Shown here: positions 12,754 through 24,810 of the stretch, one piece after another
Position numbering within the stretch: position 1 is the stretch's first letter
How the letters are laid out: each line of letters opens with the position of its first letter
Assembly: GCA_902805475.1 (NCBI GenBank)
Contig: CADCSX010000023.1
Location: forward strand, 4,154,001 to 4,218,000
From: Entonaema liquescens
Taxonomy: Eukaryota; Ascomycota; Sordariomycetes; Xylariales; Xylariaceae
DNA: 64,000 nucleotides
Direction: 5' to 3'
Notes under the pieces: model-generated
What the model was told of the DNA's origin: nothing
Databases searched by the model: none
What the model saw: only the letters and a program-made list of their open reading frames with translations
Program-made: the position numbers and the translations under genes

Positions 12754-13833
12754 CTAGTGAATCGTCAAATTTCGTGCCTCGCCATAGCTATTGTAGCAGA
12801 CCCCTCGAAAATTCCAAGGCGGCAAATCTGGCTGTGTATTTGCTAAATATTTCCCTTGGCTGTGCCGGCGGAATAGCAATATTAGCCCTCCACAACTTCT
12901 ATGTCCATTTTCCCTCTTCATCGTAATATTCGAGTCTTGCCTCAGTCCAGATATGACCTCCGTCAGTACTGATTTCCACTGTGACGACCGGGCCACCTTC
13001 ACCACTCGGCAAGGCATAACCATGGCACTCTATATACCCATTATCATCCCCCCCTACCGTATCTCCCGTTCACGGGCTTGCAATGACAAAATTAACAGGC
13101 ATTTCCTGCACAGCTGGCGTAAGACCCCAGTACATCTCCGCTAAGGCGCTGTCCGTAGCCTGCGGTGGGAGGGCTTTGTAACCACGCTGCATATAGTGAT
13201 TCTGGCTTTCTCCTTTTTGTACGGATATCCTATCTAACCACTTTACAGATCGCGCACCTGCAAGCCCCGGGGTGACTATCCGCACGGGATAGCTATGCCG
13301 GACTCCCCATTTAGTTCGAGAGCTAGGGCGACCTCCTTATCCAAATCTAAAGCCCGACTCATGGGTATCGAGGCACCGTACCACGAATCATCTTGACATT
13401 CCACTTGAAAAGAGGCAAAAGCGACATGAGCGTCGTCGTCCGGGCCCAGGCCGATAATGCCTGCATTCTCTAATATATCCTTAAGTAAGGGGCCACGCCA
13501 TCGACAATTCATGACAGCTCCGTCAGACCAGTCGATCCCTTGAACCTCCCTGACAACTGTCTTCATATCGTATCGCCTATTTCCTGTACACTGGAGCGCG
13601 CAGACAACTTCATGTTGCGGGAACTCGGAACGTAAATTCGCGACCGAGAGGTTTAGTGTGCGCCGAACGCATCCGTTGATATGCACTCGATGCGTCTTGG
13701 GGCTGAGCTGCGTCTTCGACGGTAGTGAACAATGGTTTCGGTCGTATCCATCTTCAGTTATGAACGCAGAACTGAGTTTTTAGGTTCCGGGCTCCCGATT
13801 CAGCGGCTCATGACCGTGTATCCGTTCATTCAT
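12754..13833 (-). pseudogene. Sulfite-oxidase-like molybdopterin oxidoreductase, inactivated
   Basis: The conceptual product resembles fungal sulfite oxidases of about 360-390 residues: HEPLNREP near the N terminus, a Moco domain with the ligand cysteine in HEVVCALQCTGNRR and DWSDGAVMNCRWRG, then a dimerisation domain with GARSVKWLDRI, VEISTDGGHIWTEA and a C-terminal WNFRGVCYNSYGEAR. It is broken in several ways. In-frame stops occur after REPGT (TAA near 13780), after VIASP (TGA near 13070) and after EGKWT (TAG near 12907, where the family has Trp). Frameshifts occur near 13300 and again near 12830. The stops are substitutions and each fits C-to-T at CpA or its complement (CAA to TAA, CGA to TGA, TGG to TAG). 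Start taken at 13833 (MNERIHGHEPLN). I consider it a decayed gene; the frameshifts alone could be sequencing errors, but the stops are unlikely to be. Confidence 0.8.
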
Positions 13834-14889
13834 ACTGATTAATAAATCTTTGGATGAGATCGAGTAGCTTGCTTCTAACGAGCCTCGGACTCTATATATC
13901 TAACTATGGATATATGACTTGAATATGTGTATTATTTTGAGTGCTTGAACTTGATATATTACTCCAGAGACCTTGCATTTAAACTTGTTGGATGATGGGT
14001 ATTCCTTTCTACTCGATATTGGTGGATTCTCATTCGAAATGTCAGATGATGGTATAAACACTTAGCATCAAACGCAATGGGCTATAAGGTATTGGGCGGA
14101 ATATTTCGAACCTCTATGTCGCGATATTACACTTAGGTATAAGATGTTTTTGTAATGGTGATGTCACACTCATGCTTTCCATCTGTAACCTTGCCACCAT
14201 GAATAGGATGGATATTAAAGTTAGTATTTAATTGGATGCCCTGGGTTTGTATAGGTATAAGTGCAAAAAGCTCCCCTACGATTATAGACCATATTCAACT
14301 CCTTAGATGTTGAGAAATATATTTGGGCTTCCTACCTTATTCCAATCGACAAACTTAAAGCTAGGAATTTCAAAGATTATCTGGTTATGAAAGTACCTAT
14401 TATTCACCTAACCTAGTGTCCCATATGAAAACCGTCAGACTCCTAAACGAGACACTTAAACAAAGAACACTCAAAATATACAATTATAGGCCCCCATGAT
14501 TAGGTTAAAGATCTTCGTGGAATGGCCAAGTTGTTTCCGCACTCCTTGCTCCACTGAGATACATATAGCATCACCTAGCAACAGTGATGAATAAAACCAG
14601 CAATATTACCAATTCCTATTTTATACATATATCGTAAACATGACCTCTGATATGTCCCTTCTGGGTTGAAACATTGTTTTCGTTTGCTAGTACCGCTTAC
14701 AATAGCTTGAAAGTAACGCATGACAACAAGCGCCGCTTACTTATAAATAACTTTGTGGTATCATTGCTTCTAGACTATCACAACTAGTAGTATGATGTTA
14801 GCCCCTTAACAAACGGGGGACAAACAGCAAGCGTGCCTACCTAAGTAGTTTACGAACCACCTCTCCCTGGTATGTTGCTATTCGTTTCT
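13834..14889. other. Intergenic, no gene seen
   Basis: AT-rich spacer upstream of the sulfite oxidase remnant and downstream of the F-box gene. No supported reading frame, RNA gene or repeat was found. Confidence 0.5.
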
Positions 14890-15381
14890 TCAATTTCCCA
14901 ACTGCTTTTTTGAATTGTGGCAATCGTCACAGAGGACTTTGACTTTGATCATACGGAATGATCCCGGTTTGCCGCAAACCTCGCAGGTAAAAGTAGTTAG
15001 GAGATATCGTAATCCATGATAGGATGTAATCTTCAAGATAGTGAACATGAACTTGCGGTAATGCGACACGGCGCGTTCAACGATACCTTTCGTCGTCGCT
15101 CTGATGTAATCGATATCTTGTAGGAGGCTCACGAATTTCTGAGCAGCCTTATTCACACGTTCAAGTCGTAAAAGAGAACGGAGGCTACAGTTGTCGAAGA
15201 CTACCATGATGATCTCATTGGGCAAGGCGGCTAGGCGACCTAACCCTGTTACATCCACTTCTGATAAAGGTGCGGACTGCGTGGCAATGACTTGAAGAGG
15301 GCGAGCTGCTGCTGCCCGCTGACGTCCAGCCTCAGCGGCTAGTCTACGACGACGAATGTCTGCTTCTCGAGATCGTCGCAT
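14890..15381 (-). CDS. Small F-box-like protein
   Basis: Single exon, 163 residues. An Arg/Ala-rich N terminus (residues 1-30) is followed by an F-box-like segment, LAALPNEIIMVVFDNCSLR, continuing into SLLRLERVNKAAQKFV (about residues 50-90). The C terminus carries CEVCGKPGSF and VLCDDCHNSKK, two CxxC pairs that could bind one zinc ion. F-box proteins normally recruit substrates to SCF ubiquitin ligases through Skp1. The substrate side here would be only the short Cys-rich tail, so the protein may be a truncated family member or a short lineage-specific form. It sits alone between AT-rich spacers. The start ATG at 15381 is the only in-frame candidate upstream of the F-box. Confidence 0.6.
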   Translation of the reverse strand: MRRSREADIRRRRLAAEAGRQRAAAARPLQVIATQSAPLSEVDVTGLGRLAALPNEIIMVVFDNCSLRSLLRLERVNKAAQKFVSLLQDIDYIRATTKGIVERAVSHYRKFMFTILKITSYHGLRYLLTTFTCEVCGKPGSFRMIKVKVLCDDCHNSKKQLGN

Positions 15382-16262
15382 GTTGACTGCTCGATTATCG
15401 AATGGGCTGGCCTAGGTTGGCGGGATTTATGTAATACCATTGATATAATTAAGTTGAAATTATAGTCAATGTCTATGTCCACGTCCACGTCTATGTCTAG
15501 AATGAGTACTACATGTATTTATGTATGTAGTAGCACCTTGTGGCCGTGACCTTTTAGGCGTTTCTGATTGGCTGAAGTACAAACCCCCATTAGAGAAGGG
15601 GTGGCTGCCTACATGATGAAGTCTTATTATCAAGGAGCATAGTTAACAACATGATATAGTTAACGTATCTATAAGTATAACTGTGAGTTAGAGATTGGCC
15701 AAAACTTAACTTAGGACAGGTTCATACAGAGTCAAGTGTAAGATATGAGAAGCAAACGTATTTATGTTGGTATTGCGTCCATTCGGTTTATCTAGAGGCG
15801 GGAAAATGTAGTTATTCTATATTCCAAAGTTGAGAGGTTACCGTTGACTTGAATATCAACTATTAAATGGGCTTTGGTTTCTTTATAATAACTATAAGTA
15901 GGTACCACTTACATAAGTAAATTAAGAGGTAACTATACCAACTTTTAAATACCTAATAGAAGAAGTGATAGAAATAGGTATATGTACATGTACCTATATT
16001 CTGATGATGCGTGTACTCGCTGCTCGCTACCTGAGGGGGTTTATGTACTTAATGCTACCTTACATATATGTACATTTTCTGTGGCTGATACATTAGTGGA
16101 ATTTACCTATGCTGTAGTACCTAGATAGGTTAGCAGGTTAGGTACATAGGTATATGCCACACGTGGGTCGCTAACGAGGCTCCCATTTGTTCCAAGATTC
16201 TTTAGCATACCCACCTAATAAGTTAGCGCATTGCATACATTATGTAGTACATACATACATAC
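15382..16262. other. Intergenic, TACCTA/TAGGTA-rich
   Basis: AT-rich with many short TACCTA, TAGGTA and TACATA motifs, ending in a CATA tandem stretch (about 16234-16262) that forms the left flank of the inverted-repeat element. No gene seen. Confidence 0.55.
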
Positions 16263-16960
16263 CAGTAACTTTAAAATCAAAGGTAAATTTTGATAAAATC
16301 AAAACCCATCCACTTTTCCACGTGACATAAGCCACGGAAAACCACTATAGCCACGTAAAAAAGGCCCGTTCACCTATGTTCTCCCATGTACGTACTTCAC
16401 TCGCATTGTAACGGTAATATATTTTCGAAAATTTTAAATTTTAAATTTAATAAAAATATACATATAAAATAAAATAAATTATTTAAAAATATATAAAAAT
16501 TAAATAAAATATATTTAAAAAATAATAAAATTTAATAATTAAAAATTATATTATTTATAAATTTTTAATAATTTAAATAATTATTTTAAAAATTTAAATA
16601 ATTATTTTAAAAATTTAAATAATTATTTTAAAAATTTAAATAATTATTTTAAAAATTTAAATAATTATTTTAAAAATTTTTATATAATAAAAATATTAAA
16701 TATAATTATTTAAAAATCGGAAAAATTTCGGAAATTTTTAAATTAAATTTTTAATTTTTTTATATATTATTTATAAAATTAATATAATTTTTATATAATT
16801 TTAAAATTATTATACGATTTTATATAAATATATGTAATATTTTATTTTATTTTAAATAATTATAATAATATTTGAATTGTTATAGTGGTAATTGTATATC
16901 ACGTGAAAAGTGGATGGGTTTTGATTTTATCAAAATTTACCTTTGATTTTAAGGTTACTG
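16263..16960. mobile_element. Non-autonomous TIR element (MITE-like, possibly MULE-derived), 698 bp
   Basis: The two ends are inverted repeats of about 63 bp: left 16263-16325, right 16899-16960, both starting CAGTAAC and containing AAAACCCATCCACTTTT. They differ by one transition and a one-base C-run length. Both flanks read CATACATAC next to the element (16254-16262 and 16961-16969), consistent with a 9-bp target duplication, though the target is itself a CATA repeat, so the duplication length is uncertain. There is no coding capacity. About 90 bp of ordinary sequence follows the left TIR; then 16415-16875 is almost only A and T. Long TIRs plus a 9-bp duplication suggest Mutator-like ancestry (inference). 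It lies about 580 bp upstream of the phosphate transporter start. Confidence 0.82.
16571..16676. repeat. 21-bp AT-only tandem repeat, five copies
   Basis: The string TAATTATTTT recurs at 16578, 16599, 16620, 16641 and 16662, exactly 21 bp apart, with near-identical intervening bases. It sits in the AT-only core of the TIR element. Confidence 0.9.
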
Positions 16961-17538
16961 CATACATACATTACCTTAGGTTAGGTATTTCAACTCAACT
17001 AATTTAGCAGGTCGTTAATCGGATTTCCTAGTTCGGAGACTACCTAACTTCACTACCCTACCTTATATGCATACTTCAGTGTAATATGTGATATTTTATC
17101 TATTGCAACTGGTTTGCGGTGGTAAAGTGGGAAGAAGATCATATTTACACTAATTTTAGGCGCCGTTGTGGACCATCGCGTATGTCATCGTTTTATGCTG
17201 GACCCTAAAGGACGAAAAACTTGCTATCGTTTCTATCGTTTCTGTCCTTTCCATTACTTCCTTGTTCATCATATCAGTTCACCATACCACCCTCAAAGTC
17301 CTTGGTGACCCCCTCCTCTTCCTCTTCTCGCGACATTGCTCACGCGCAACAAGCTCCCCACCATCCCGGCCATATACCGACGGAGCCAGAGGGTAGAGGA
17401 GGGAGTAGTGCTCGAATCACCGGAGCAGTTGGAATATCTGGAGAGGCCTACGAGCTAAAACAGTTACCATCTCCTAGGGAACAACGTCGAAAAGCTAAGA
17501 GGGACGAGAAGAGGCGTTGGCTTGACGAGCAAGACGAG
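16961..17538. other. Promoter/leader region of the SPX-SLC13 transporter
   Basis: CATA-repeat flank of the TIR element followed by the presumed promoter. An open frame in phase with the transporter extends up to an ATG at 17221, but its product is Ser/Pro-rich and not SPX-like, so I treat it as leader. Confidence 0.5.
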
Positions 17539-20339
17539 ATGAAGTTCTCTCACAGCATTCAGTTTAACGCTGTTCCTGACTGGAGCAGCCACTACATTGC
17601 ATATAGTAATCTCAAGAAGTTGTAAGAATACCCCTATCATTGCCGTCTCCTATCATTAAGTACCTGATGTGCATTATTCCGTGGACATACGTAAACCTAA
17701 CCGGACCTCTTCGTTGCAGAATCTACGGACTCGAGAAAACTGTTCACCAGTCAACTGTCTCAGATGTTGAAACACGACCGCTCCTACGAAACGAAGATCC
17801 CGAAACCGTCTTTGGTCGCGCTTTAGATGTGGAGCTGGAAAAGATATCGTCCTTCTATGGCGTCAAGGAGAAGGAGCTATTTGACGAAGTCGATGATCTG
17901 ATGCGTGATGTCGAGTCGCTCGATACGGCTGACTATGATGACCCCGAACTTGCGCAGAGACCCGTCATGCAGCAGTACCCTGCCAGCGAGCAAGTGACGC
18001 ATACTCTTGGCAATCGGAGTACCAAGAGTGCCCGCAGTACGCGTTCGACCGACGACGGTGTCGAGGATAGCGATGACGACGACGATGACGACCAAGATGA
18101 GACCTCGGCCTTAAACAGGAGGCGCCGCTCGAGCCTTGGTGGCCGGCGACGCACCACTCCGAGTGCCATGTTCGCTTCCACAGACCTGACAGCTTCGACC
18201 GATTTTACTAGGTCGCGCAGATACAGTGTTGGATACGATGACTATGCTGAGACGGCCCAGATGTATTCTTCCGGCATCATGCTGAAGAAGCGCATCATCA
18301 GCCTTTACGTACAACTGTGCGAGCTAAAGTCGTACGTCCAACTGAACAAGACTGGCTTCAGTAAGGTGCTTAAGAAGTTCGACAAGATCATCGACAAAGA
18401 ATTTCGACCAAAATACATGAAGGATGCCGTCGAGGTTTCTTATCCTTTCCTACCCGACACGGTCAAGCAAGTCGAAGACAATATCGCTAAGATGGAGAAG
18501 GCCTATGCTGACACCGTAACGCATGGCGACGAAGCCCTCGCTAAAAAGGATCTTCGGTCGCACCTTAGGGAACATGTTGTCTGGGAGCGAAACACGGTGT
18601 GGAGAGATCTCATCGGTCTCGAGCGTCGCGCCGAGGCTGCAAGCCTTGGAAAAGGCCTCCTCGGCGCCCAGAACGACGGGATGAAGGTAAGGCTACAAGG
18701 TGACGATGCTCCCGCAACCCCCATGAAACAGATCGAGACACCGGTGGGACGCTTTACTTGTCCGACCTGGTTGTTTAGTTCTACCATGTTTATACTTCTT
18801 GGCATCGTGATCATCTTTTTAGTCCTGCTCTCTGTTCCTATTATGGAGATGCCTGAGCAGCAAAGCTGTCTGGCTATGCTGGTGTTTGTGAGTTTACTAT
18901 GGGCTACTGAGGTGAGTTTTAATCAACACATTTCGTCGCATAACCTGTCTGACTGACTCTTAAGGCAATTCCTCTTTTTGTAACTTCTCTGTTGATCCCC
19001 TTCCTTTGCGTGGTCCTCAGAGTTGTCCGTGATGATCTACCTCCATACAAGAGGCTCAACTCTGCGGATGCCACCCCTTACGTCTTCGCGGCTATGTGGA
19101 CACCTGTAATTATGCTGCTTCTCGGTGGATTCACTCTCGCTGCGGCTTTATCCAAGTGTAAGATCGACAAGCGGATTGCGACTTTCGTTCTTAGTAAGGC
19201 GGGTACGCAGCCGAGGACGGTCCTTATTGCCACAATGTTCGTGGCGGCTTTCGCCAGCATGCTTGTCAGCAATGTAGCAGCTCCTGTTCTTTGCTTTTCA
19301 ATTATCGAGGTAAGTTAAGCCTCTTTTCCAGCATCCTGACGTCTCTGACAAGAAGCCTTCATAGCCTATGTTGCGCAATCTTCCTTCGGACTCCAACATG
19401 TCCAAGGCGGTGATCATGGGTATAGCGTTGGCTTCTAACGTTGGCGGCATGTTGTCACCTATTGCCTCACCCCAGAACGTCTTTGCTCTTAGCGTTATGG
19501 AGCCAGCTCCGACTTGGGGCGAATGGTTCTTTGTAGTGATCCCTGTAGGCATTGTGTCGATTCTCCTAATCTGGATCCTTCTTCTCCTCACTTTCCAACC
19601 TAGCAAGGGCACCACCATCGTACCGATCAGGCCCGTAAAAGAACGGTTTACCGGCCTGCAGTGGTTCGTGTCGATCATATGTATTGCTACTATCGGTTTG
19701 TGGTGTGCAAGCCATCAGCTCAAATCGACATTCGGTGATATGGGTATTATCGCCATCATACCTATCGTACTATTCTTCGGTATCGGTATACTTACCAAAG
19801 AAGATTTCAACAATTTCCCGTGGACAATCATCATCCTTGCGGCGGGGGGACTGGCTCTCGGCAAGGCGGTGAAGTCATCGGGGCTACTTCATACGGTAGC
19901 CGAAAGAATCTCTCAAGAAGTGAACGGAGTAGATCTCTATGGAGTCCTACTAATCTTTTCAAGCTTGACTTTGGTGATCGCGACCTTTATTAGCCATACG
20001 GTAGCTGCGCTAATTATCCTACCACTTGTGTCGGATATTGGAAAGGACATGGACGAACCGCACCCTAACCTACTTGTTATGTCTGCCGTACTTATGTGTA
20101 GCGCGGCGATGGCGTTGCCGACGAGCGGGTTCCCTAATATGAGTGAGTTACCTATTCACTCTTTCAGATAACAGAATCATAACTGACGCATCACAGCGGC
20201 AATAATGAAGGAGGACCCTACGGGACAGCGGTACTTGAGCGTCAAGCACTTCATCAGCCGTGGAGTACCGAGTAGTTTATTAACATTGGTAGTTGTCGTC
20301 ACCCTTGGGTACGGAGCTATGCGCATTTCTGGAATGTAG
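17539..20339 (+). CDS. PHO91: SPX-domain SLC13-type phosphate transporter (Pho87/90/91 family)
   Basis: Low-affinity or vacuolar phosphate transporter. Five exons, 17539-17621, 17720-18911, 18965-19309, 19365-20142 and 20197-20339, sum to 2541 nt in frame (846 residues). The SPX domain starts at Met1 (MKFSHSIQFNAVPDWSSHYI), continues with YSNLKKL-IYGLEKTV across intron 1, and is interrupted by an acidic/Ser linker (SDDDDDDDQDE). It ends with LNKTGFSKVLKKFDKI and the Lys-rich inositol-pyrophosphate-binding surface. The membrane part from about residue 375 has roughly a dozen hydrophobic segments and SLC13-like motifs, including SNVAAPVLCFSIIE, ASNVGGMLSPIASPQN and FISHTVAALIILPL. Start chosen at 17539 because family members begin exactly with this Met; an in-frame upstream ATG at 17221 would add an unlike leader. 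All junctions are frame-consistent with no errors. Which yeast paralogue it matches is not resolved. Confidence 0.92.
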
Positions 20340-21018
20340 AGCGTTGGCCCGGGTTAAGTGGAGGGCATACAGACAAACATATGGACTATAGGTGCTATAT
20401 GTCATTTTCTGGGCCTTGTCGCTTGTATAGAGCAATTCCTATATTTACATGTAGGTGCCTACCTAGGTATTTAGGTATGTATATAGTGTATCTCCGTATT
20501 TTATAAGTACGGCTTTAGAATGTAAAATAATGTCAAGTATTGAGTATGGTATCACTGCAAATATAATTGTAATTACGAGTGTCTGATAATTGTCCTAATT
20601 TACATATATCTTATCACTAGATACGTTGATGTGTATAAGAGAGGTATGCATTATAATCCAGTAGGAGGCATAAGATCTGACAGCTAAGAGCGTGCATGTA
20701 TGCGGTCATAGGTGGGATCCTATACATAGTAGGTATCCACTAATAGTCTCCGATAACTTTAAAAGGTTCAGATAACGTCCATGTGCACATACCTCGAAGT
20801 ACCTTACCCAATACACCCCAACTTATACCAACTTACATACTTCTCTCTTTCATATCTTTTTTTCTTTCTTAATCCAAGCGTAGCAACCGTATAAGAAAAA
20901 CAGCTTCTCCCGTAATATACGAAGATTCTTGCGAAGATTTACAAAACCCGGCCGCTTCCATTACACATTGGATATTTGACAGTCAATGCCTATCCTCCCA
21001 GGATAGCTCCGGAGCACC
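20340..21018. other. Intergenic between transporter and VPS39
   Basis: AT-rich; TACCTAGGTA at 20460-20469. Presumably the 3' UTR of the transporter and the VPS39 promoter. No gene seen. Confidence 0.55.
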
Positions 21019-24000
21019 ATGCTCTCTGCATTCACGGCTCGCCCCATCATCGAGCTGAAGTCGCGCGACAAGTCCAAGATAGAAACAATACTAGCTTATG
21101 GTGTGTATTATTACTTCTTAATAGTATTTTATAAATCCAAGCTATATGATATTCTAATACCATACTCGAGCTTGGATAGGCGACCGCGTTCTTGTCGGCT
21201 TAAACACGGGCTCTTTGAGGATTTACCGCCTGAACGATCTGTCACAACCTTCTACCACCAACGGCACGAATCCTGCAACGAATCCGCAGCGAGATCCGAA
21301 CGGAAGCTCCAATATAAATCCTACAGACCTCTTACGTGAAGTAGAGAAGTTCTCCACTCGCGCCATCGAGCAGCTTGCCATCATCAAAGAATCCAACACT
21401 ATCGTTTCCCTCTCCAACTACCACGTCTCCCTTCACGATCTCCAATCCTACGAGCTGATCGAAACAATACCCCGGACAAAGTATGCTACCTGTTTTGCTG
21501 TCACTAGCAATATCGTAAAGGATGCCGCCACCGGCATACCGGAGATTATTAGCCGTCTTGCTGTAGCTGTGAAAAGGCGCCTTCTGTTATGGAGCTGGCA
21601 CGAGAGCGAGTTGCATGATGAAGTTACCGAGATTGTTCTCCCGAAGCTATCAGAACTCTAACCTGGGCAAATGCGACCAAGATCGTCTGCGGCATGAATG
21701 CGGGATACGTACTAGTTGATGTAGCGACCTTAGAAACGCGCGACATCGTGGGACTGGGCGCTGCTGCGACTGGGGGACAGGGAAGCAGGTTCGGCGCGGC
21801 AAGCATGGGCTATATGGGACTTGGTGGATACATGCCGAAGCCACTATCTACGAGACTAGCCGAGGGACAAATGCTGCTTGCCAAAGACATCAACTCGTTA
21901 TTCATTGACATGGATGGAAAGCCGTTGGAGAAGCGCCAGGTGCCGTGGCAGAGCGCCCCCGAGAGTATCGGATATAGCTATCCTTATATCTTAGTCCTTC
22001 AGCCGCCCGCCAAGGGAACACTAGAAGTACGGAACCCAGAAACATTGAGCCTACTGCAGACAATGGAGCTCCCCGGGGCGGCGCAGCTGCATTTCCCGCC
22101 ACCAACTGTCAGTCTTGCTCATGCCGGAAAGGGGTTCCATATCAGCAGCGATCGCGTTGTGTGGAAAATGGAAGCTACAGACTACGACACCCAAATTAAG
22201 GAGCTGATGGACAAGGCTAACTACGATGAAGCTATAAGCATACTCGGTATGCTTGAAGATGCACTGTTAAAGGATAAGACTGGTACGATGCGCGAAGCTA
22301 AGATGCTGAAGGCGGAAGTATTATTTAAGAAGAGGAAGTTTGCAGAAAGCCTGGCGTTGTTTAATGAGGATGAGGTGCACGCGCCTGCTCAGAGGGTACT
22401 GAAGTTGTACCCTAGGATAATTGCCGGCGATCTATCCGCAGAACCTACACAAGAGGAAACTTCCGAGGAAGAAGAGGAGCAAGAGGAGGATGAAAAGGCT
22501 AATGGCGGTAAAGCTGCTAAGACCGATGCTTCTGTCGAGGTCGCATCACCGTCTAAACCAGGCGCCTTCGCAAAATATTGGATGGGACACCGGAAAACAG
22601 ATTCTGATACAGCGTCCATCGCATCGTCTAAGAGGGGTGGAACTGACAATGAAGATGCCGCAAGTGTGAGGGTTAACCCGAAGAAGAAGAAGAAGAAGGA
22701 CCTGGATGAAGATGGGCCGTTAGAAGGAAAAGACCTAACCAAAGCTGTTCGCGAACTCAACGGCTACCTGGCCGGTACTAGAGCTCGACTACAGCGTTGG
22801 ATCGACCCGGCAACTGGGAAGTTGAAACCGCGCAAAACAGAAGCGAACAACGACTCTATGATAAACTTACATGAGAATCTCGACGCCTTACTTTCAAATT
22901 CAAACTCGGAATCCGACGAGCAACTTGAACGCGAGCTAAAGCAAACTTTCACCATGGTTGATACAGCACTATTTCGTGGATTGATGTTTGTTACCCCGAC
23001 ACTTGCTGGCTCGCTCTTTCGCATCCCGAACTTCTGTGATCCTGCAGTGGTGAATGAGCACCTGCTTAAGCACAACCGGTATAATGAGTTAGTTGACTTT
23101 TTTTACGGTAAGAAACTGCATCGCGAGGCGCTCACCCTCCTTCGCAAATTCGGCAACGCGGAAACGGATGGGGAGTCAGCTAAGCTTGATCTTAATGGGC
23201 ACGTGGACGCCGAAGTAGCCATACCTGAGCAGCTCCGGGGCCCTCAGAGGACAGTGGGCTATTTGCAGAGTCTGCCACCGGAGATGATCGATATCATTCT
23301 CGAGTTCGCGGACTGGGTCCTGCGGCGGGATCCTGATCAGGGCATGGAGATATTCCTAGCAGATAGCGAGAATGCCGAGACCTTGCCGCGGGAAAAGGTT
23401 CTCCGGTATCTCGGCGCCATCGACGCAAATCTAGAAATCCGATACTTGCAACATATCATCATGGAGCTGGAAGACGGCACGCCGGACTTCCATAATCGCT
23501 TGGTAGAGCTACTAGTCCAGGCGCTTAAAGACGGCAAGCGAGATGAAGCATGGGGTGAAAAGCTGAAAAGCCTGGTAACATTTTTAAAATCAAGCCAGCA
23601 GTACAGTCTTAGCAAAGCACTAAACATAATTCCTCGCGATGGTAAGTTATCCAACCCATATTATAGAAGGAGGAAACAGCATCGTCTAATATTACGCGCA
23701 GATCCGGCTTTTTACGAAGCTCGGGCTATCATATTCAGTAATATGGGCTCTCACAAGCAAGCACTAGAGATCTACGTGTTCAATATGCAGGACTATGTCA
23801 AGGCGGAAGAGTAGGTTGTGATGTAATATGCCATCGACGAATATTACTAACAAGAGACTCCAGATATTGCAATCACATCCACTCGCTACCTAGTTCTCGC
23901 CGGGAATCCTTTGCCGCATCCTCTTCTGTAGACGAGGAAGATCGCGACCCCGACTCGAAGCCATCCATCTACCATATGCTTCTCTCGCTGTACCTCACCC

Positions 24001-24454
24001 CACCCGCGCCCAACAAGCCGAATTTAGGCCCCGCCTTGTCGCTCCTCTCGAGACACGGTTCGCGTCTACCAGCGGAGTCAACGTTGTCCCTTATACCGGA
24101 TGACCTGCCCGTGACGGAGCTTGAATCGTATTTCCGCGGCCGGATCCGCGCAGCTAATAGCGTAGTATCGGAGTCGCGCATCATCGAGGGCCTCCGAAAA
24201 CACAGCTCGTTAACACGCAGGCGTTGCTCCTGCTTGGGGACGGCATCGCTGGCGGCCAAAGCGGGCGTAGCAGGAAGGTAGTTATCGGCGAGGAGAGGGT
24301 GTGCGGCGTCTGCCACAAGAGGCTAGGAAACAGCGTAGTAGCGGTACTCCCGGATAATAGTGTAGTCCATTACGGATGTCTGAGTAGGCGAGGACGCAGC
24401 ATGAGTGGAAGCCGGAGTGAGGTGATCGCCGGGTCATGGGGAAGGCACGGATAA
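21019..24454 (+). CDS. VPS39: Vps39/Vam6, HOPS complex subunit
   Basis: Tethering and Rab-binding subunit of HOPS at the vacuole, also involved in vacuole-mitochondria contacts and nutrient signalling. Exons 21019-21100, 21180-23641, 23702-23810 and 23864-24454 total about 1081 residues once two missing bases are allowed for. The N-terminal citron-homology/beta-propeller domain begins MLSAFTARPIIEL and includes GDRVLVGLNTGSLRIYRL. An acidic and Lys-rich insert lies near residues 440-560, then clathrin-repeat helices (RDPDQGMEIF, FYEARAIIFSNMGSHKQALEIYV). The C-terminal CxxC-H-C finger reads VCGVCHKRLGNSVVAVLP followed by HYGCLSR. Breaks: at 21644-21645 (AA, expected AAA), where one base restores LPKAIRTLTWANATK, and at 24197-24200 (AAAA, expected AAAAA), where one base restores the residues leading to LLLLGDG. 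Intron 3 (23811-23863) has a clear ACTAAC branch point. Confidence 0.92.
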
Positions 24455-24810
24455 ATTGACCGATATCTAACGCAGCTCAAAAGCATAGACTCGAAGAACG
24501 AAGCTCAGCTTTTATACTCTCGGGGGAAGGTGTTTACGAAGCCCGAAATACTGGTACGTCGGGCCAGAAAGGTTGGACCATTGTCGCATACATGGAAGGC
24601 GCGTGGATGTTCCGGTTCATTTAAATCATTAAACATACCGATGGGCGTCGTTGTATAGCTCTGGAGAGTAGCGGAGATCGAATAGGCAATACCCCGTATT
24701 TAGACCGCAGTCAAATCGACATCGTTTTGATGGTTGGATCGAGGTGTTGACTAGATGGGGAGAGGGGAATAGTCCCCAGCGAATACTTGCGTCGGAAGTC
24801 CGACTCATTC
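24455..24810. other. Convergent spacer VPS39 / GON7
   Basis: Short tail-to-tail spacer holding both 3' ends. Nothing else recognised. Confidence 0.55.

Noticed and set aside
12754..13833. A-to-I editing as explanation for the sulfite oxidase stops, by analogy with AMA1
   Set aside because: Only the TAG near 12907 is of the favoured UAG type. The TAA could not become a sense codon with a single edit, and there are frameshifts as well, so decay is more likely.
16263..17000. CRISPR-like array from the 21-bp tandem repeats
   Set aside because: Contiguous AT-only tandem repeats with no spacers, in a eukaryotic genome.
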